A stretch of 64,000 bases of DNA. It comes from UBA11612 sp965228575. GTDB taxonomy: Bacteria > Pseudomonadota > Alphaproteobacteria > Rhodospirillales > Rhodospirillaceae. Location of the stretch: the NCBI GenBank assembly GCA_965228575.1, contig CBDDHW010000063.1, positions 3,117 to 67,116 on the forward strand, read 5' to 3'. The notes under the pieces were generated by a model. The model searched no databases and was not told where the DNA came from. It saw only the letters and a program-made list of their open reading frames with translations. The translations under genes and the position numbers were made by a program. Below, piece after piece: positions 25,673-33,437 of this stretch (position 1 is its first letter; every line of letters starts with the position of its first letter).

Positions 25673-26518
25673 CTACACTGATCGCTCGGAAATGACCGTG
25701 TTTGCGAGAACGCCAATATCTTCGATCTCGACCTCAACCTGATCGCCCGGCCGGAGCCATTTTGGAGGTTTGCGCGCAGCTCCCACGCCTGCGGGTGTGC
25801 CGGTTGCGATAACGTCCCCCGGCTCCAAATGGGTAAAGGCAGATACATAAGAGATGATTTCCGAAACTGAATAAATCATTTGCGACGTGCTGGCATGCTG
25901 AACCACTTCGCCATTTACACGGGTTGAAATTGTGAGGTTTTGAGGATCTGCAACCTCGGCCGCTGGGATAAGCCAAGGCCCACAGGCCCCTGACGAATCA
26001 AAATTTTTCCCCGCCGTAAAGGAATGTTTTTGAAAATCGCGGACGCTTCCGTCCAAAAAACAGGTGTATCCCGCCACGTGAGATAACGCTTTGTCCGTCG
26101 GTATGCGGCGCCCACCTCTGCCAATAACGACCGCGAGTTCACCTTCGTAATCGTATTGATCTGACGCACTCGGACACACAATGGACTGACGATGTCCAAC
26201 CAGAGACTGAGGCGTGCGCATAAAAAGATTGGGTTGGGCAGGAGCTTCACCGCCCATTTCCGCCGCGTGTTCGCTATAATTCTTTCCAACACAAATGACG
26301 CGCGCGGCATCCGGAACCACTTGCAACAAGACAACCTTGTCCAAAGGAGCCGTAGGCTCGCGTTCGGAAGCAACCGACTGCAAATTCCCCAGGGGTCCGG
26401 TCGCGAGCACCGCGCGCAAGGACGGGCCGGCGTCGGAGAGATCAACAATGTTCTCTCCTATAACAGCGCCAAAACGCGGGCCTTGAGAGTATTCGTAGCT
26501 CACAAACTTCATATGCAT
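25673..26518 (-). CDS. Fumarylacetoacetate hydrolase (FAHD) family protein
   Basis: This 281-residue protein belongs to the FAH superfamily. VGKNYSEHAAEMGGEAP opens the catalytic domain. YDYEGELAVVIGRGGRRI provides metal-binding acidic residues, and FLDGSVRDFQKHSFTAGKNFDSSGACGPW supplies further ligands. Members hydrolyse or decarboxylate acylpyruvates and related keto acids. It heads the transporter operon, with its stop only 7 bp before the binding-protein GTG. ATG at 26512 (MKFVSYEYSQG) is an equally good start. The link between this enzyme and peptide uptake is not obvious. Confidence 0.87.
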   Translation of the reverse strand: MHMKFVSYEYSQGPRFGAVIGENIVDLSDAGPSLRAVLATGPLGNLQSVASEREPTAPLDKVVLLQVVPDAARVICVGKNYSEHAAEMGGEAPAQPNLFMRTPQSLVGHRQSIVCPSASDQYDYEGELAVVIGRGGRRIPTDKALSHVAGYTCFLDGSVRDFQKHSFTAGKNFDSSGACGPWLIPAAEVADPQNLTISTRVNGEVVQHASTSQMIYSVSEIISYVSAFTHLEPGDVIATGTPAGVGAARKPPKWLRPGDQVEVEIEDIGVLANTVISERSV

Positions 26519-26578
26519 CGGTAGGTCACACAGGTCTGATAAATGGCGGGAAGTTCGATCACGATGGGTTGCGGAGCA

Positions 26579-27046
26579 TCACTCGGGCAATATCACAGCA
26601 TCGATAACATGGATGAACCCGTTGTCGGCGATAACGTCGGCTTTGACAACGCGCGCACCTCCAACCATTACATTTTTGGTCGCATCGATCAGGATCGTAC
26701 CGCCATCGACCGTTACAGCTTCCAAGCGCTTGCCGAGAATATCCCGCGAGGTCACTTCTCCGGCGACGATATGATTGCGAATAACGGCTCCCAGCCGTTC
26801 CAGATTTTGCGGTTTAAGCAGATCACGAAGTTCCTCAACAGGAAGCTGAACGAACGCATCGTCCGTTGGCGCAAAGATCGTCCACGGGCCCGGGCTTTCC
26901 AGTGTTTCGATTAAACCGGTATTTGTTGCTGCAAGGAGTAACGTGTTGAACGTCCCGGCCTCTCTCGCAGTCTCGATGATGTCCTTGGCTTGAACACCAA
27001 AGGGGACGCATATGAAAACGAATGCAATAAAAGATTGGCGAATCAT
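26579..27046 (-). CDS. Secreted fasciclin-domain protein
   Basis: This 155-residue protein has a signal peptide (IRQSFIAFVFICVPFGVQA) and one fasciclin (FAS1) domain. The domain motifs are ETLESPGPWTIFAPTDDAFVQLP near the start and IRNHIVAGEV in the middle. FAS1 domains act in adhesion and matrix binding; single-domain bacterial forms are usually exported, and their ligands are mostly unknown. It lies 60 bp upstream of the FAH-family gene on the same strand and may share a promoter with it. Confidence 0.9.
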   Translation of the reverse strand: MIRQSFIAFVFICVPFGVQAKDIIETAREAGTFNTLLLAATNTGLIETLESPGPWTIFAPTDDAFVQLPVEELRDLLKPQNLERLGAVIRNHIVAGEVTSRDILGKRLEAVTVDGGTILIDATKNVMVGGARVVKADVIADNGFIHVIDAVILPE

Positions 27047-27189
27047 GGCCTACACAATTGAGTAAAGGTTCACAGCAGATGCAATGGTATTCTCGGCCCG
27101 CTATAAAAATAGCGCAACCAGAGACTTAACTGCGGTACGGCTGCGAATTAGGAATCGCACAAGGACCGAAACTGGAGGGCTCTTAGAAG

Positions 27190-27441
27190 ATGACAGCCAA
27201 TCAAAATCCCACCCCCCCGCAACCGGAGATGCATTCTGAGATTTCTGCGCTGATCGGTGCAATCGCGAAGGCGTTTGCGATCACCGAGTCGCAAGCGATC
27301 GAAGCGCTGGAAAGAGACGCGGTGGCAATGGAGTTTCAGCAGGATAGCAACGGAAATCGGTATGTCGCCGCAACCTACGACGGCCAAACCGCACGAATTT
27401 ATCAGGGGGCCATAAAACGCCCGAACGATAGCGATTCCTAA
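27190..27441 (+). CDS. Small hypothetical protein
   Basis: This 83-residue protein is acidic and hydrophilic, with no signal peptide or membrane helix. It has a proline-rich N-terminus (NPTPPQPE), a helical segment with many alanines (ALIGAIAKAFAITESQAIEALERD), and a stretch with possible beta strands (RYVAATYDGQTARIYQG). GGAGG lies 15 bases before the ATG. I do not recognise a family. The independent reading frame, compositional bias like that of its neighbours, and position between two genes support it as real. Confidence 0.6.
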   Translation: MTANQNPTPPQPEMHSEISALIGAIAKAFAITESQAIEALERDAVAMEFQQDSNGNRYVAATYDGQTARIYQGAIKRPNDSDS

Positions 27442-27488
27442 ACTTCCGCCCCTGCGGGACAAAAATATTCTGGCTAATCTCGCAATTT

Positions 27489-27506
27489 ATGATGTATATA
27501 CATCAT
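27489..27506. promoter_or_regulatory. Perfect 18-base palindrome just before the MarR gene
   Basis: ATGATGTATATACATCAT is its own reverse complement over 18 bases and ends 3 bases before the MarR start codon. The size and symmetry are those of MarR-family operators, so it probably mediates autorepression. A degenerate copy with 14 of 18 matching bases lies after the gene at 27969-27986. Confidence 0.6.
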
Positions 27507-27509
27507 TAA

Positions 27510-27959
27510 ATGAAACATTTAGACCCTGATGAACCTCAATCTGTTGATGCGAATGCCATTTCTCAGGTTTGCCTGTGTCACCACATCCGACGCACCGCGA
27601 GGACAGTAACGCGCCTATTTGACCGTGCACTACAGAAGATCGGGTTAAACTACAGTCAATTTAACATGTTAGTTGTGATTGCCACGCTGGAGCCCGCCTC
27701 CAGCTCGGATGTGGCGCGAGCTATGGCAATGGACCGGACCACCTTGAGCCGAAATATCAAGGCTCTCAACCGCTTGGAGTATATCGATGTCATCGCCGGG
27801 AGTGGGCGGCGCGCCGGGATTCTTAAGCTCTCGCCCGCAGGACATGCGATTTTGAAAACCGGCAGCGCACTTTGGCGTAACGCACAGAGAGAGGTCACAA
27901 ACACTCTCGGCCCGGCGAAAACCAGCCAACTCCTCGAGATTCTGACAGAGAGACTCTAG
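27510..27959 (+). CDS. MarR-family transcriptional regulator
   Basis: This 149-residue protein has the MarR winged-helix fold: NYSQFNMLVVIATLEPASSSDVARAMAMDRTTLSRNIKAL for the DNA-reading helices and GSGRRAGILKLSPAGHAIL for the wing. A cysteine pair with a histidine pair near the start (CLCHH) may bind metal or sense oxidants, as several MarR-type sensors do, but this is inference. A perfect 18-base palindrome directly precedes the start codon, and a related one lies just after the stop, suggesting that it represses itself and the next gene. No Shine-Dalgarno is clear at the chosen ATG. Confidence 0.9.
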   Translation: MKHLDPDEPQSVDANAISQVCLCHHIRRTARTVTRLFDRALQKIGLNYSQFNMLVVIATLEPASSSDVARAMAMDRTTLSRNIKALNRLEYIDVIAGSGRRAGILKLSPAGHAILKTGSALWRNAQREVTNTLGPAKTSQLLEILTERL

Positions 27960-27968
27960 AACTGTTTT

Positions 27969-27986
27969 ATATTGCATATACAACAT
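27969..27986. promoter_or_regulatory. Second, degenerate MarR-type palindrome upstream of the cyclic-nucleotide-binding gene
   Basis: ATATTGCATATACAACAT pairs with itself at 14 of 18 positions, and its reverse complement matches the 27489-27506 site at 14 of 18 positions. It lies 9 bases after the MarR stop and 140 bases before the next gene, so it may be the operator through which the MarR protein controls that gene. Confidence 0.4.
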
Positions 27987-28126
27987 AAACTTTGGGACGA
28001 ACGAGGACTGATTTCTCTTCGTAGCTAGCTCTCGTAGCTGCATCAGTTAACCTTTATTAAACCGTTCCTGACCGATATTTGGGCTGCAACGTCACGCAGA
28101 AGCGTCCACGTATCTAGGGAAATCCC

Positions 28127-30103
28127 GTGAGAACGGTCACTCAAAGCTTTAAAGACAAAGAGATCATCTACCGGCAAGGGGATGAGAGCGATTGGGCCTT
28201 CGAAGTTCTCGAAGGGTCAGTCGAGCTTATTAAAGATGGCCCTGAGGGTGTGACGATCCTCGCCCGGCACCGCGCCGGAGAGCTCTTCGGTGAGATGGGT
28301 ATTTTGGATAATGCCCCGCGCCCGGCGACGGCCCGGTGTAGAGGTGCGGTAACGCTTAAAGCGATTCCGCGCGACGAATTTTTGAATCAAGTTGAGGCCG
28401 ATCCCGACACAGCCTTAAAGGTTATGACGAAGTTGGCGCGGCGTATGCGCTCGCCCGAAGGCGGCGATGTAATTCGGGCTGAAGCCTATAAAGCGGCTGC
28501 CGCGAAACTTCCCGTTCCCGTGAGTGAACCCACGGCGGAAACCACAACAGCGCCTCCGGTCAGACTTGGCCGACCGCTACCGACGAATCTCATTGGTGAG
28601 CGTAAGCCAAATCTTCTCGAAAAACTTATCGATTCGGTTGTCAAAGATCCAACGCGGCGCCCAGGCAAAAAATCTAAAGCCCCGACGCCCAGTGATATCC
28701 TTATCATGGTCGGCAAATTCAATGACGACTACGAAGACATGCAACATCAATTGCTGTTGCAATCGCTTGAAGGAATTCCTGGAACGCGCGTCGTTGCCAT
28801 TGAGCGAGACCTAACTCAGTTTGTGGCTGGGCTGAACGAACCCGATAGCATATTCAACGACGACGTCATGAAACGTGCGACGCGAGAAGGCCGTCGCTGG
28901 ATGGCCGACCAGAATGCCGATCTCTTAATCTGGGGAAGTATCGATTCGACGGGCCGCAATTTAGAACTGCACTTTACTGCAACGGCTTCAAGCCCCGGCG
29001 AGCGACCGGGACGCTTTACCCATTTAAACGTTCTGACGGTCCCGGTCGATTTTTACACAGACTGGGTGCCGCTCGTTCGCGCGGTCATTCTCGCAGCGAC
29101 AGATCCCCGCAGCTTTTCTCAAGGACGCATATTGCGATCTGCCCTTCCGGCCATCACCGCTTCAGCCAAGGCCATGGGCCTTGATCCCTCGGCGGGAATG
29201 GAGCCGATCGAACGCGCCTCTATCATGTTTTGCTACGGGAACGCATGCGCTGTATGCGCTCAACTTGAAGGTGATCGCGGTTGGTATCAGACCGCGGTTG
29301 AAGCTTGGCGCGCTGCCGTTGACCTCATCCCGAACGATAAGGGCCCACTTCTTGGCCAGTTATACCAACAGCTGGGACTCACGCTCCAGATTATCGCCGA
29401 GCGTACCAACGATAGTGATTGTTTAGAGCAGGCCGCCGACGCCTACCGACGCGCCTTGATACATATTTCCCGGCGCAACCAAACCGTTGACTGGGGATTG
29501 ATGAAATACCGGTTGGGGTGCGTGTTATACAAAATCGATATGGCGATCGGCGATGACAATGCTTTGCGAGAAGCCATTCACGCATGCCAGGCCTCGCGGC
29601 AAATTTTCAACAAGTACACTCATCCAATTCGCTGGTCCGAGATTTCAAACTCTCTCGCACAAATTCTTCAGGTCTACGGCGACAACGTGCGAAGCGTGCC
29701 GATTCTCGAATACGCAGTTAAATGCTGCGTGGCTTCGTTGCATGTTCGCACCCCCGACACCGCGCCGCTTCAATGGGCCTCCATACAAAACACTTTAGGG
29801 TCTGCATTGTTTTTGTTGGCCAAACATACCGGCGAATGGGAGTACATGCGCCAATCTTCGGAGGCCTTTCGCATGGCCCTGACGGTGTATAAGGATCACG
29901 GTATCAACCGAATGGCGATTATCACCGAGCGCAACTTGTCGCGCGCCGAAAAACAAATCGAAACAGCAAGCGAAAAGCAGATGGCTGACCCGGTTTGGGC
30001 ACAAAGCTTCAACATAACGGACGATGACGACGGTTATGATTGGCAGGCGTTCTTGGATGGCGCGAACGCGGGATTCGAAGACCAAATCGACGAAGTCGCC
30101 TAA
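28127..30103 (+). CDS. Cyclic-nucleotide-binding domain plus helical-repeat protein
   Basis: This 658-residue protein has no recognised overall function. Residues 1-115 form a CAP-type cyclic-nucleotide-binding domain with the phosphate-binding cassette AGELFGEMGILDNAPRPATAR. No DNA-binding helix-turn-helix follows. A basic linker leads to a domain (about 190-310) with NDDYEDMQHQLLLQSLEG and NADLLIWGSIDST. From about residue 350 to 610 alpha-helical repeats resemble TPR units (GPLLGQLYQQLGLTLQ, EISNSLAQILQVYG). The tail is acidic. The layout suggests a soluble scaffold gated by a nucleotide. GTG is the start, with AGGGA upstream, and a MarR-type palindrome lies in its leader. Confidence 0.8.
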   Translation: MRTVTQSFKDKEIIYRQGDESDWAFEVLEGSVELIKDGPEGVTILARHRAGELFGEMGILDNAPRPATARCRGAVTLKAIPRDEFLNQVEADPDTALKVMTKLARRMRSPEGGDVIRAEAYKAAAAKLPVPVSEPTAETTTAPPVRLGRPLPTNLIGERKPNLLEKLIDSVVKDPTRRPGKKSKAPTPSDILIMVGKFNDDYEDMQHQLLLQSLEGIPGTRVVAIERDLTQFVAGLNEPDSIFNDDVMKRATREGRRWMADQNADLLIWGSIDSTGRNLELHFTATASSPGERPGRFTHLNVLTVPVDFYTDWVPLVRAVILAATDPRSFSQGRILRSALPAITASAKAMGLDPSAGMEPIERASIMFCYGNACAVCAQLEGDRGWYQTAVEAWRAAVDLIPNDKGPLLGQLYQQLGLTLQIIAERTNDSDCLEQAADAYRRALIHISRRNQTVDWGLMKYRLGCVLYKIDMAIGDDNALREAIHACQASRQIFNKYTHPIRWSEISNSLAQILQVYGDNVRSVPILEYAVKCCVASLHVRTPDTAPLQWASIQNTLGSALFLLAKHTGEWEYMRQSSEAFRMALTVYKDHGINRMAIITERNLSRAEKQIETASEKQMADPVWAQSFNITDDDDGYDWQAFLDGANAGFEDQIDEVA

Positions 30104-30181
30104 ACTTTTTTCTTCTCGGAAACTGAACTGAGTTAAACTGCGGGCCCACCACTCGGCCGCCAGCCGTAAGAGCCTACAGCC

Positions 30182-31681
30182 ATGCATGACCCCGCGCGCA
30201 TCCTCGCTATCGATCAGGGCACAACATCGACCCGGGCGGTCGTGTTTGATGAAGCCGGACAGGCGCTCGCGACAGCGCAGAAACCCTTGTCACAAAATTA
30301 TCCTGCGAACGGGTGGGTAGAACACGACCTGGAAGAAATTTGGGCGGCTGTTGTCGACGTTTGCCGAAAAGTCATTTCTGATGTGGGTGAAGCCTCGGAC
30401 ATTACGGCGATTGGAATTACGAACCAGCGCGAAACCACGGCGCTTTGGGACCGCCGGTCAGGAAAGCCAATTGCGAACGCCATTGTTTGGCAGGACAGAA
30501 GAGGCGCGGCCCGGTGCGGTGAGCTGAAAAACGCCGGACAAGAGCCCGACGTACAATCTAAAACCGGGCTTCTTCTCGACTCCTATTTTTCGGCAACAAA
30601 AATCCAATGGCTTTTGGACAACGTAGAGGGCGCGCGTACGGCGGCGAAACATGGACACCTTGCCTTCGGAACAATTGATACATTTTTGCTTTGGCGCCTG
30701 ACAAATGGGCGGTGTCATGCGACCGACGCCACCAACGCATCGCGCACAATGCTGTTCAATATTCACCAAGGAGATTGGGATGATGATCTTCTCAAGCTCT
30801 TCGATGTGCCGAAGTCCGTGCTGCCCGAGGTACGGAATACAGCCGGATTATTTGAGCGTGCGGATGCCGAAATCTTTGGAGCTGACATTCCCATCACGGG
30901 AATTGTTGGCGACCAGCAAGGTGCTCTTGTCGGCCAGTGTTGCTTCTCTCCGGGCATGATCAAAAGCACTTACGGCACAGGATGTTTTGTGCTGGCCAAC
31001 ACGGGCACGAACGCCCTTGTCTCTCAAAATCGGATGCTAACAACGATTGCATACCGAATTGATGGCGTAACGACCTACGCGTTGGAAGGTAGCATTTTTA
31101 ACGCCGGTACCGTGGTGCAATGGATGCGAGACAAGGTTGGATTAATCGATCACGCATCGGATTCCGAAAAACTTGCCGCAAGCCTGGACGGCGTGGATAC
31201 AGACAGTTCCGTTTTCTTTGTACCCGCCTTCACCGGTCTCGGCGCTCCCCATTGGGACCCGGATGCCAGGGGCGCAATTTTGGGTCTCACGCGGGATACG
31301 AGCCGGGCGGAAATTGTTCGGGCAGGCCTCGAGTCGGTTTGTTTTCAAACATCCGATCTCTTAACTGCGTTCAAGGACGATGGGATTTTGGATTTAACAG
31401 CGCTTCGCGTTGATGGAGGCATGACCTCGAACACCTGGCTTCTGCAATGTCTCGCAGACCTTTGCGCGCTTCCAGTTGAGCGGCCGACCTATCTGGAAAC
31501 CACGGTATTGGGCGCGGCGTTTCTTGCCGGTTTAGGGGTTGGTGTTTACACCTCCGTCGATGATCTAAAATCTGTCTCACGCCTTGATTTCCGCGCGACT
31601 CCTAGGACTGATGCCGCGCGGCGAACGGCGTTGAAAGCTGGTTGGAACGATGCCGTTCGGCGCGTTGGGAGCGTCACGTAA
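30182..31681 (+). CDS. glpK: Glycerol kinase
   Basis: This 499-residue FGGY-family kinase phosphorylates glycerol to sn-glycerol 3-phosphate in the cytoplasm. The phosphate loop LAIDQGTTSTRAVVFDE, the substrate region TNQRETTALWDRRSGKPI, and FVPAFTGLGAPHWDPDARG are typical of GlpK. Length matches the E. coli enzyme. No glpF or glpD is adjacent; the neighbours are the helical-repeat protein and the cold-shock gene, so it may be its own transcript. Confidence 0.95.
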   Translation: MHDPARILAIDQGTTSTRAVVFDEAGQALATAQKPLSQNYPANGWVEHDLEEIWAAVVDVCRKVISDVGEASDITAIGITNQRETTALWDRRSGKPIANAIVWQDRRGAARCGELKNAGQEPDVQSKTGLLLDSYFSATKIQWLLDNVEGARTAAKHGHLAFGTIDTFLLWRLTNGRCHATDATNASRTMLFNIHQGDWDDDLLKLFDVPKSVLPEVRNTAGLFERADAEIFGADIPITGIVGDQQGALVGQCCFSPGMIKSTYGTGCFVLANTGTNALVSQNRMLTTIAYRIDGVTTYALEGSIFNAGTVVQWMRDKVGLIDHASDSEKLAASLDGVDTDSSVFFVPAFTGLGAPHWDPDARGAILGLTRDTSRAEIVRAGLESVCFQTSDLLTAFKDDGILDLTALRVDGGMTSNTWLLQCLADLCALPVERPTYLETTVLGAAFLAGLGVGVYTSVDDLKSVSRLDFRATPRTDAARRTALKAGWNDAVRRVGSVT

Positions 31682-31871
31682 TTGAACGTTGCGGAGAAGT
31701 TTGCACCGCAATGTTCCCAGCCTGTTTTTGTGTGCGCTGCGAAATTTCTCGTCGATAACGTCCGTGTGTCCGCAGTCGCAACTTCAATCCCGACTCCAGA
31801 CTTGGCCCCTATCGAATTTTGTGTACAGTTTTGATGTCGAAGAGGGTGGGGTTATTGGGTCAATAGAACAG

Positions 31872-32411
31872 ATGCAGTCGTCATCTCCGGCGGACGTTGC
31901 GAAAGTAGGCGTAACCGCCAAGGTTAAATGGTTCAATCCAGCAAAGGGTTTCGGTTTTGTTGCACCGACAGATGGGTCACCGGACGCCTTTTTACATGTG
32001 TCCGTTGTCCAACGCGCCGGCCTGCGCACGCTGCGTCAAGGCGCGACAATAATTTGTGACCTCGCGTCTGGCCCCCGCGGCCCTCAAGTGTCTTCCATAG
32101 ACCGCGTCGACGACTCTACAGTCCAAGATGATTTGCCCGAAGCCGACAACGGCGAAGAGGCGGTTATCGAAGGTGAAGTTAAATTTTTCGCAGTCGACAA
32201 AGGCTATGGTTTTGGAATGCCGTCCGATGGCAGCGCAGATGTATTCGTCGGAATTGGTGCATTGCAACGATCCAACTTGGACCGGCTCGAACCTGGGCAA
32301 CGCATTCGCATGCATGTGCGGCCCGGTAATAAAGGGCCAATGGCCGTGCGAGTCGAAATCCTTGGAGATGCCGTAGCGCCCTCTTCGGGAGACACGGGCG
32401 AAGAGGCCTAA
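31872..32411 (+). CDS. Cold-shock protein with two cold-shock domains
   Basis: This protein of about 179 residues contains two cold-shock domains. The first has KVKWFNPAKGFGFV, with the RNP1 motif KGFGFV; the second has EVKFFAVDKGYGFG, with a variant RNP1. An acidic linker (DDLPEADNGEE) joins them. Single-stranded nucleic acid binding through the RNP motifs suggests an RNA chaperone; the double-domain form is common in alphaproteobacteria. The frame is open further upstream, but residues before the ATG at 31872 look non-coding. A GTG at about 31818 is another possible start. The stop is followed by a 409-bp gap. Confidence 0.85.
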   Translation: MQSSSPADVAKVGVTAKVKWFNPAKGFGFVAPTDGSPDAFLHVSVVQRAGLRTLRQGATIICDLASGPRGPQVSSIDRVDDSTVQDDLPEADNGEEAVIEGEVKFFAVDKGYGFGMPSDGSADVFVGIGALQRSNLDRLEPGQRIRMHVRPGNKGPMAVRVEILGDAVAPSSGDTGEEA

Positions 32412-32582
32412 GCGCGTCAAAGAACCCAAGCGCTCGCCGAACCTCGGCCTAATAGAAAATAGATAACAGCAAATTTAGGTCCGCGCCCTAGTCCGGACAC
32501 AATCTCTTACGATCTTTGCACCGTATTCATAGCGCTGTGCGACGCGCTCGAAATTGAGCCTGCTATGCGTCAACAAATACAG

Positions 32583-32661
32583 GTTCCGAAAGGAACAAAC
32601 TAGGTGGACCGGTAAGGCCCAATCTTTCCCCTCACCCCCCTTTGGGTGCTGCCGGTCCACC
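32583..32661 (+). other. Candidate structured RNA in the gap before irr
   Basis: The intergenic stretch between the cold-shock gene and irr (32412-32820) contains two well-formed hairpins next to each other. GTTCC-GAAA-GGAAC (32583-32596) has a stable GNRA tetraloop. GGTGGACCGG (32603-32612) pairs perfectly with CCGGTCCACC (32652-32661), and inside it CACCC pairs with GGGTG around a 6-base loop. No T run follows, so it is not a simple terminator. I compared it from memory with 4.5S, tmRNA and RNase P RNA signatures and it does not match. It could be a small RNA, a leader element or a DNA secondary structure. Confidence 0.3.
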
Positions 32662-32722
32662 AACGTCTAGCCGTCCGCCCAATGGTGCTCTACTCCGCAC
32701 TCCGAACGCACTTAAGAGCGTA

Positions 32723-32769
32723 ATTTCCGCATGGAATTATTTGACGCGGAAATGTGGGGTTATTATATG
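32723..32769 (+). promoter_or_regulatory. Possible irr promoter overlapping an inverted repeat
   Basis: TTGACG at 32741-32746 and TATATG at 32764-32769 are separated by 17 bases, a good sigma70-type layout about 50 bases before the irr start. An inverted repeat, ATTTCCGC (32723-32730) and GCGGAAAT (32746-32753), flanks the -35 box with a 15-base spacer. It is not the Irr box pattern, so a different regulator is implied if the repeat is functional. Confidence 0.4.
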
Positions 32770-32820
32770 GCTCTATACATGGTAATCTTTGTTTAAGGTA
32801 AATGGCTCAGCTTGATTGAG

Positions 32821-33246
32821 ATGATGACGCAAAAACAACACACGCAACCGAACCAAGCCGTTCTTGAACGGCTGCGAGGTGTGGGGCTTCGGCCAACACG
32901 TCAACGTGTAGCGTTGGCGGACCTGCTTTTCGCAAAAGGGCATCGCCACGTCTCGGCTGAAGATTTGTTCAATGAAGCGAAAGCCCGGAATATCGACGTG
33001 TCTCTCGCAACTATTTACAACGCCTTACACGATTTTACCGAGAAAGGATTGTTGCGCGCTCTGTCTGTCGACTCGATGGGGTCTTATTTCGATACAAATA
33101 CAAGCGAGCATCACCATTTCTTTTATGAGCGCTCGCAACGTTTGGAAGATATTCCGAAAGACGAGATTAAAATATCGGCGTTACCGAAGGCACCCAAAGG
33201 CACAGACGTCTCGCGCGTCGATGTCGTTATCCGCCTCAAGGACTAA
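32821..33246 (+). CDS. irr: Iron response regulator Irr (Fur superfamily)
   Basis: This Fur-family regulator of about 141 residues has the winged helix LRGVGLRPTRQRVALADLL and the Irr-type metal/heme region EHHHFFYERSQRLEDIP with three consecutive histidines. Irr integrates iron and heme status in alphaproteobacteria, acting at low iron. The N-terminal heme regulatory motif of Bradyrhizobium Irr (GCPWHD) is absent, as in many other Irr proteins. The open frame begins at TTG 32812; ATG at 32821 or 32824 is more likely. An Irr-box-like palindrome occurs 44 bases after its stop, upstream of the erythrin operon. Confidence 0.9.
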   Translation: MMTQKQHTQPNQAVLERLRGVGLRPTRQRVALADLLFAKGHRHVSAEDLFNEAKARNIDVSLATIYNALHDFTEKGLLRALSVDSMGSYFDTNTSEHHHFFYERSQRLEDIPKDEIKISALPKAPKGTDVSRVDVVIRLKD

Positions 33247-33289
33247 GCTAGCGCGCGCAGATTACACCGAACTGCGAACCATTCTCACA

Positions 33290-33306
33290 TTTAGAATTAT
33301 TCTAAT
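33290..33306. promoter_or_regulatory. Irr-box (ICE)-like operator
   Basis: TTTAGAA-TTA-TTCTAAT holds a perfect 6+6 inverted repeat (TTAGAA/TTCTAA) and matches the iron control element pattern TTTAGAA-N3-TTCTAAA that I recall for Irr, with one mismatch at the last base. It lies 4 bases upstream of a TTGACA box, a position that fits activation as well as repression. The adjacent irr gene strengthens the assignment. Confidence 0.65.
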
Positions 33307-33310
33307 CTAC

Positions 33311-33339
33311 TTGACACCGCCGACCTGGCTTCCTAAAAC
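33311..33339 (+). promoter_or_regulatory. Promoter of the erythrin operon
   Basis: A perfect TTGACA (33311-33316) is followed after exactly 17 bases by TAAAAC (33334-33339). It lies about 100 bases before the erythrin start and directly after the Irr-box-like site. Confidence 0.55.
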
Positions 33340-33437
33340 AGAAGCTAGGTTTTAATGCGTGTGAAGTGCGTGCGGCGCACGCCTCACCGCGTATCGCGCC
33401 GGTCGAAAAATCAAAACGCTTAAGCATGGAGGCACAT

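Noticed and set aside
25666..25848. N-terminal extension of the peptide-binding protein
   Set aside because: The extended frame overlaps the upstream FAH-family gene and hides a good signal peptide; the GTG at 25665 is a better start.
32583..32661. Possible 4.5S SRP RNA, tmRNA or RNase P RNA
   Set aside because: The tetraloop hairpin is flanked by different bases from the SRP core (no GGTCCGGAAGGAAGC pattern), and no tmRNA or RNase P signature is seen. It stays an unassigned structured region.
32475..32663. A 62-residue minus-strand open frame in the gap before irr
   Set aside because: The translation has a helical look at its end (NFERVAQRYEYGAKIV), but the frame runs through the strong hairpin region and has no clear start signal, so I do not call it a gene.
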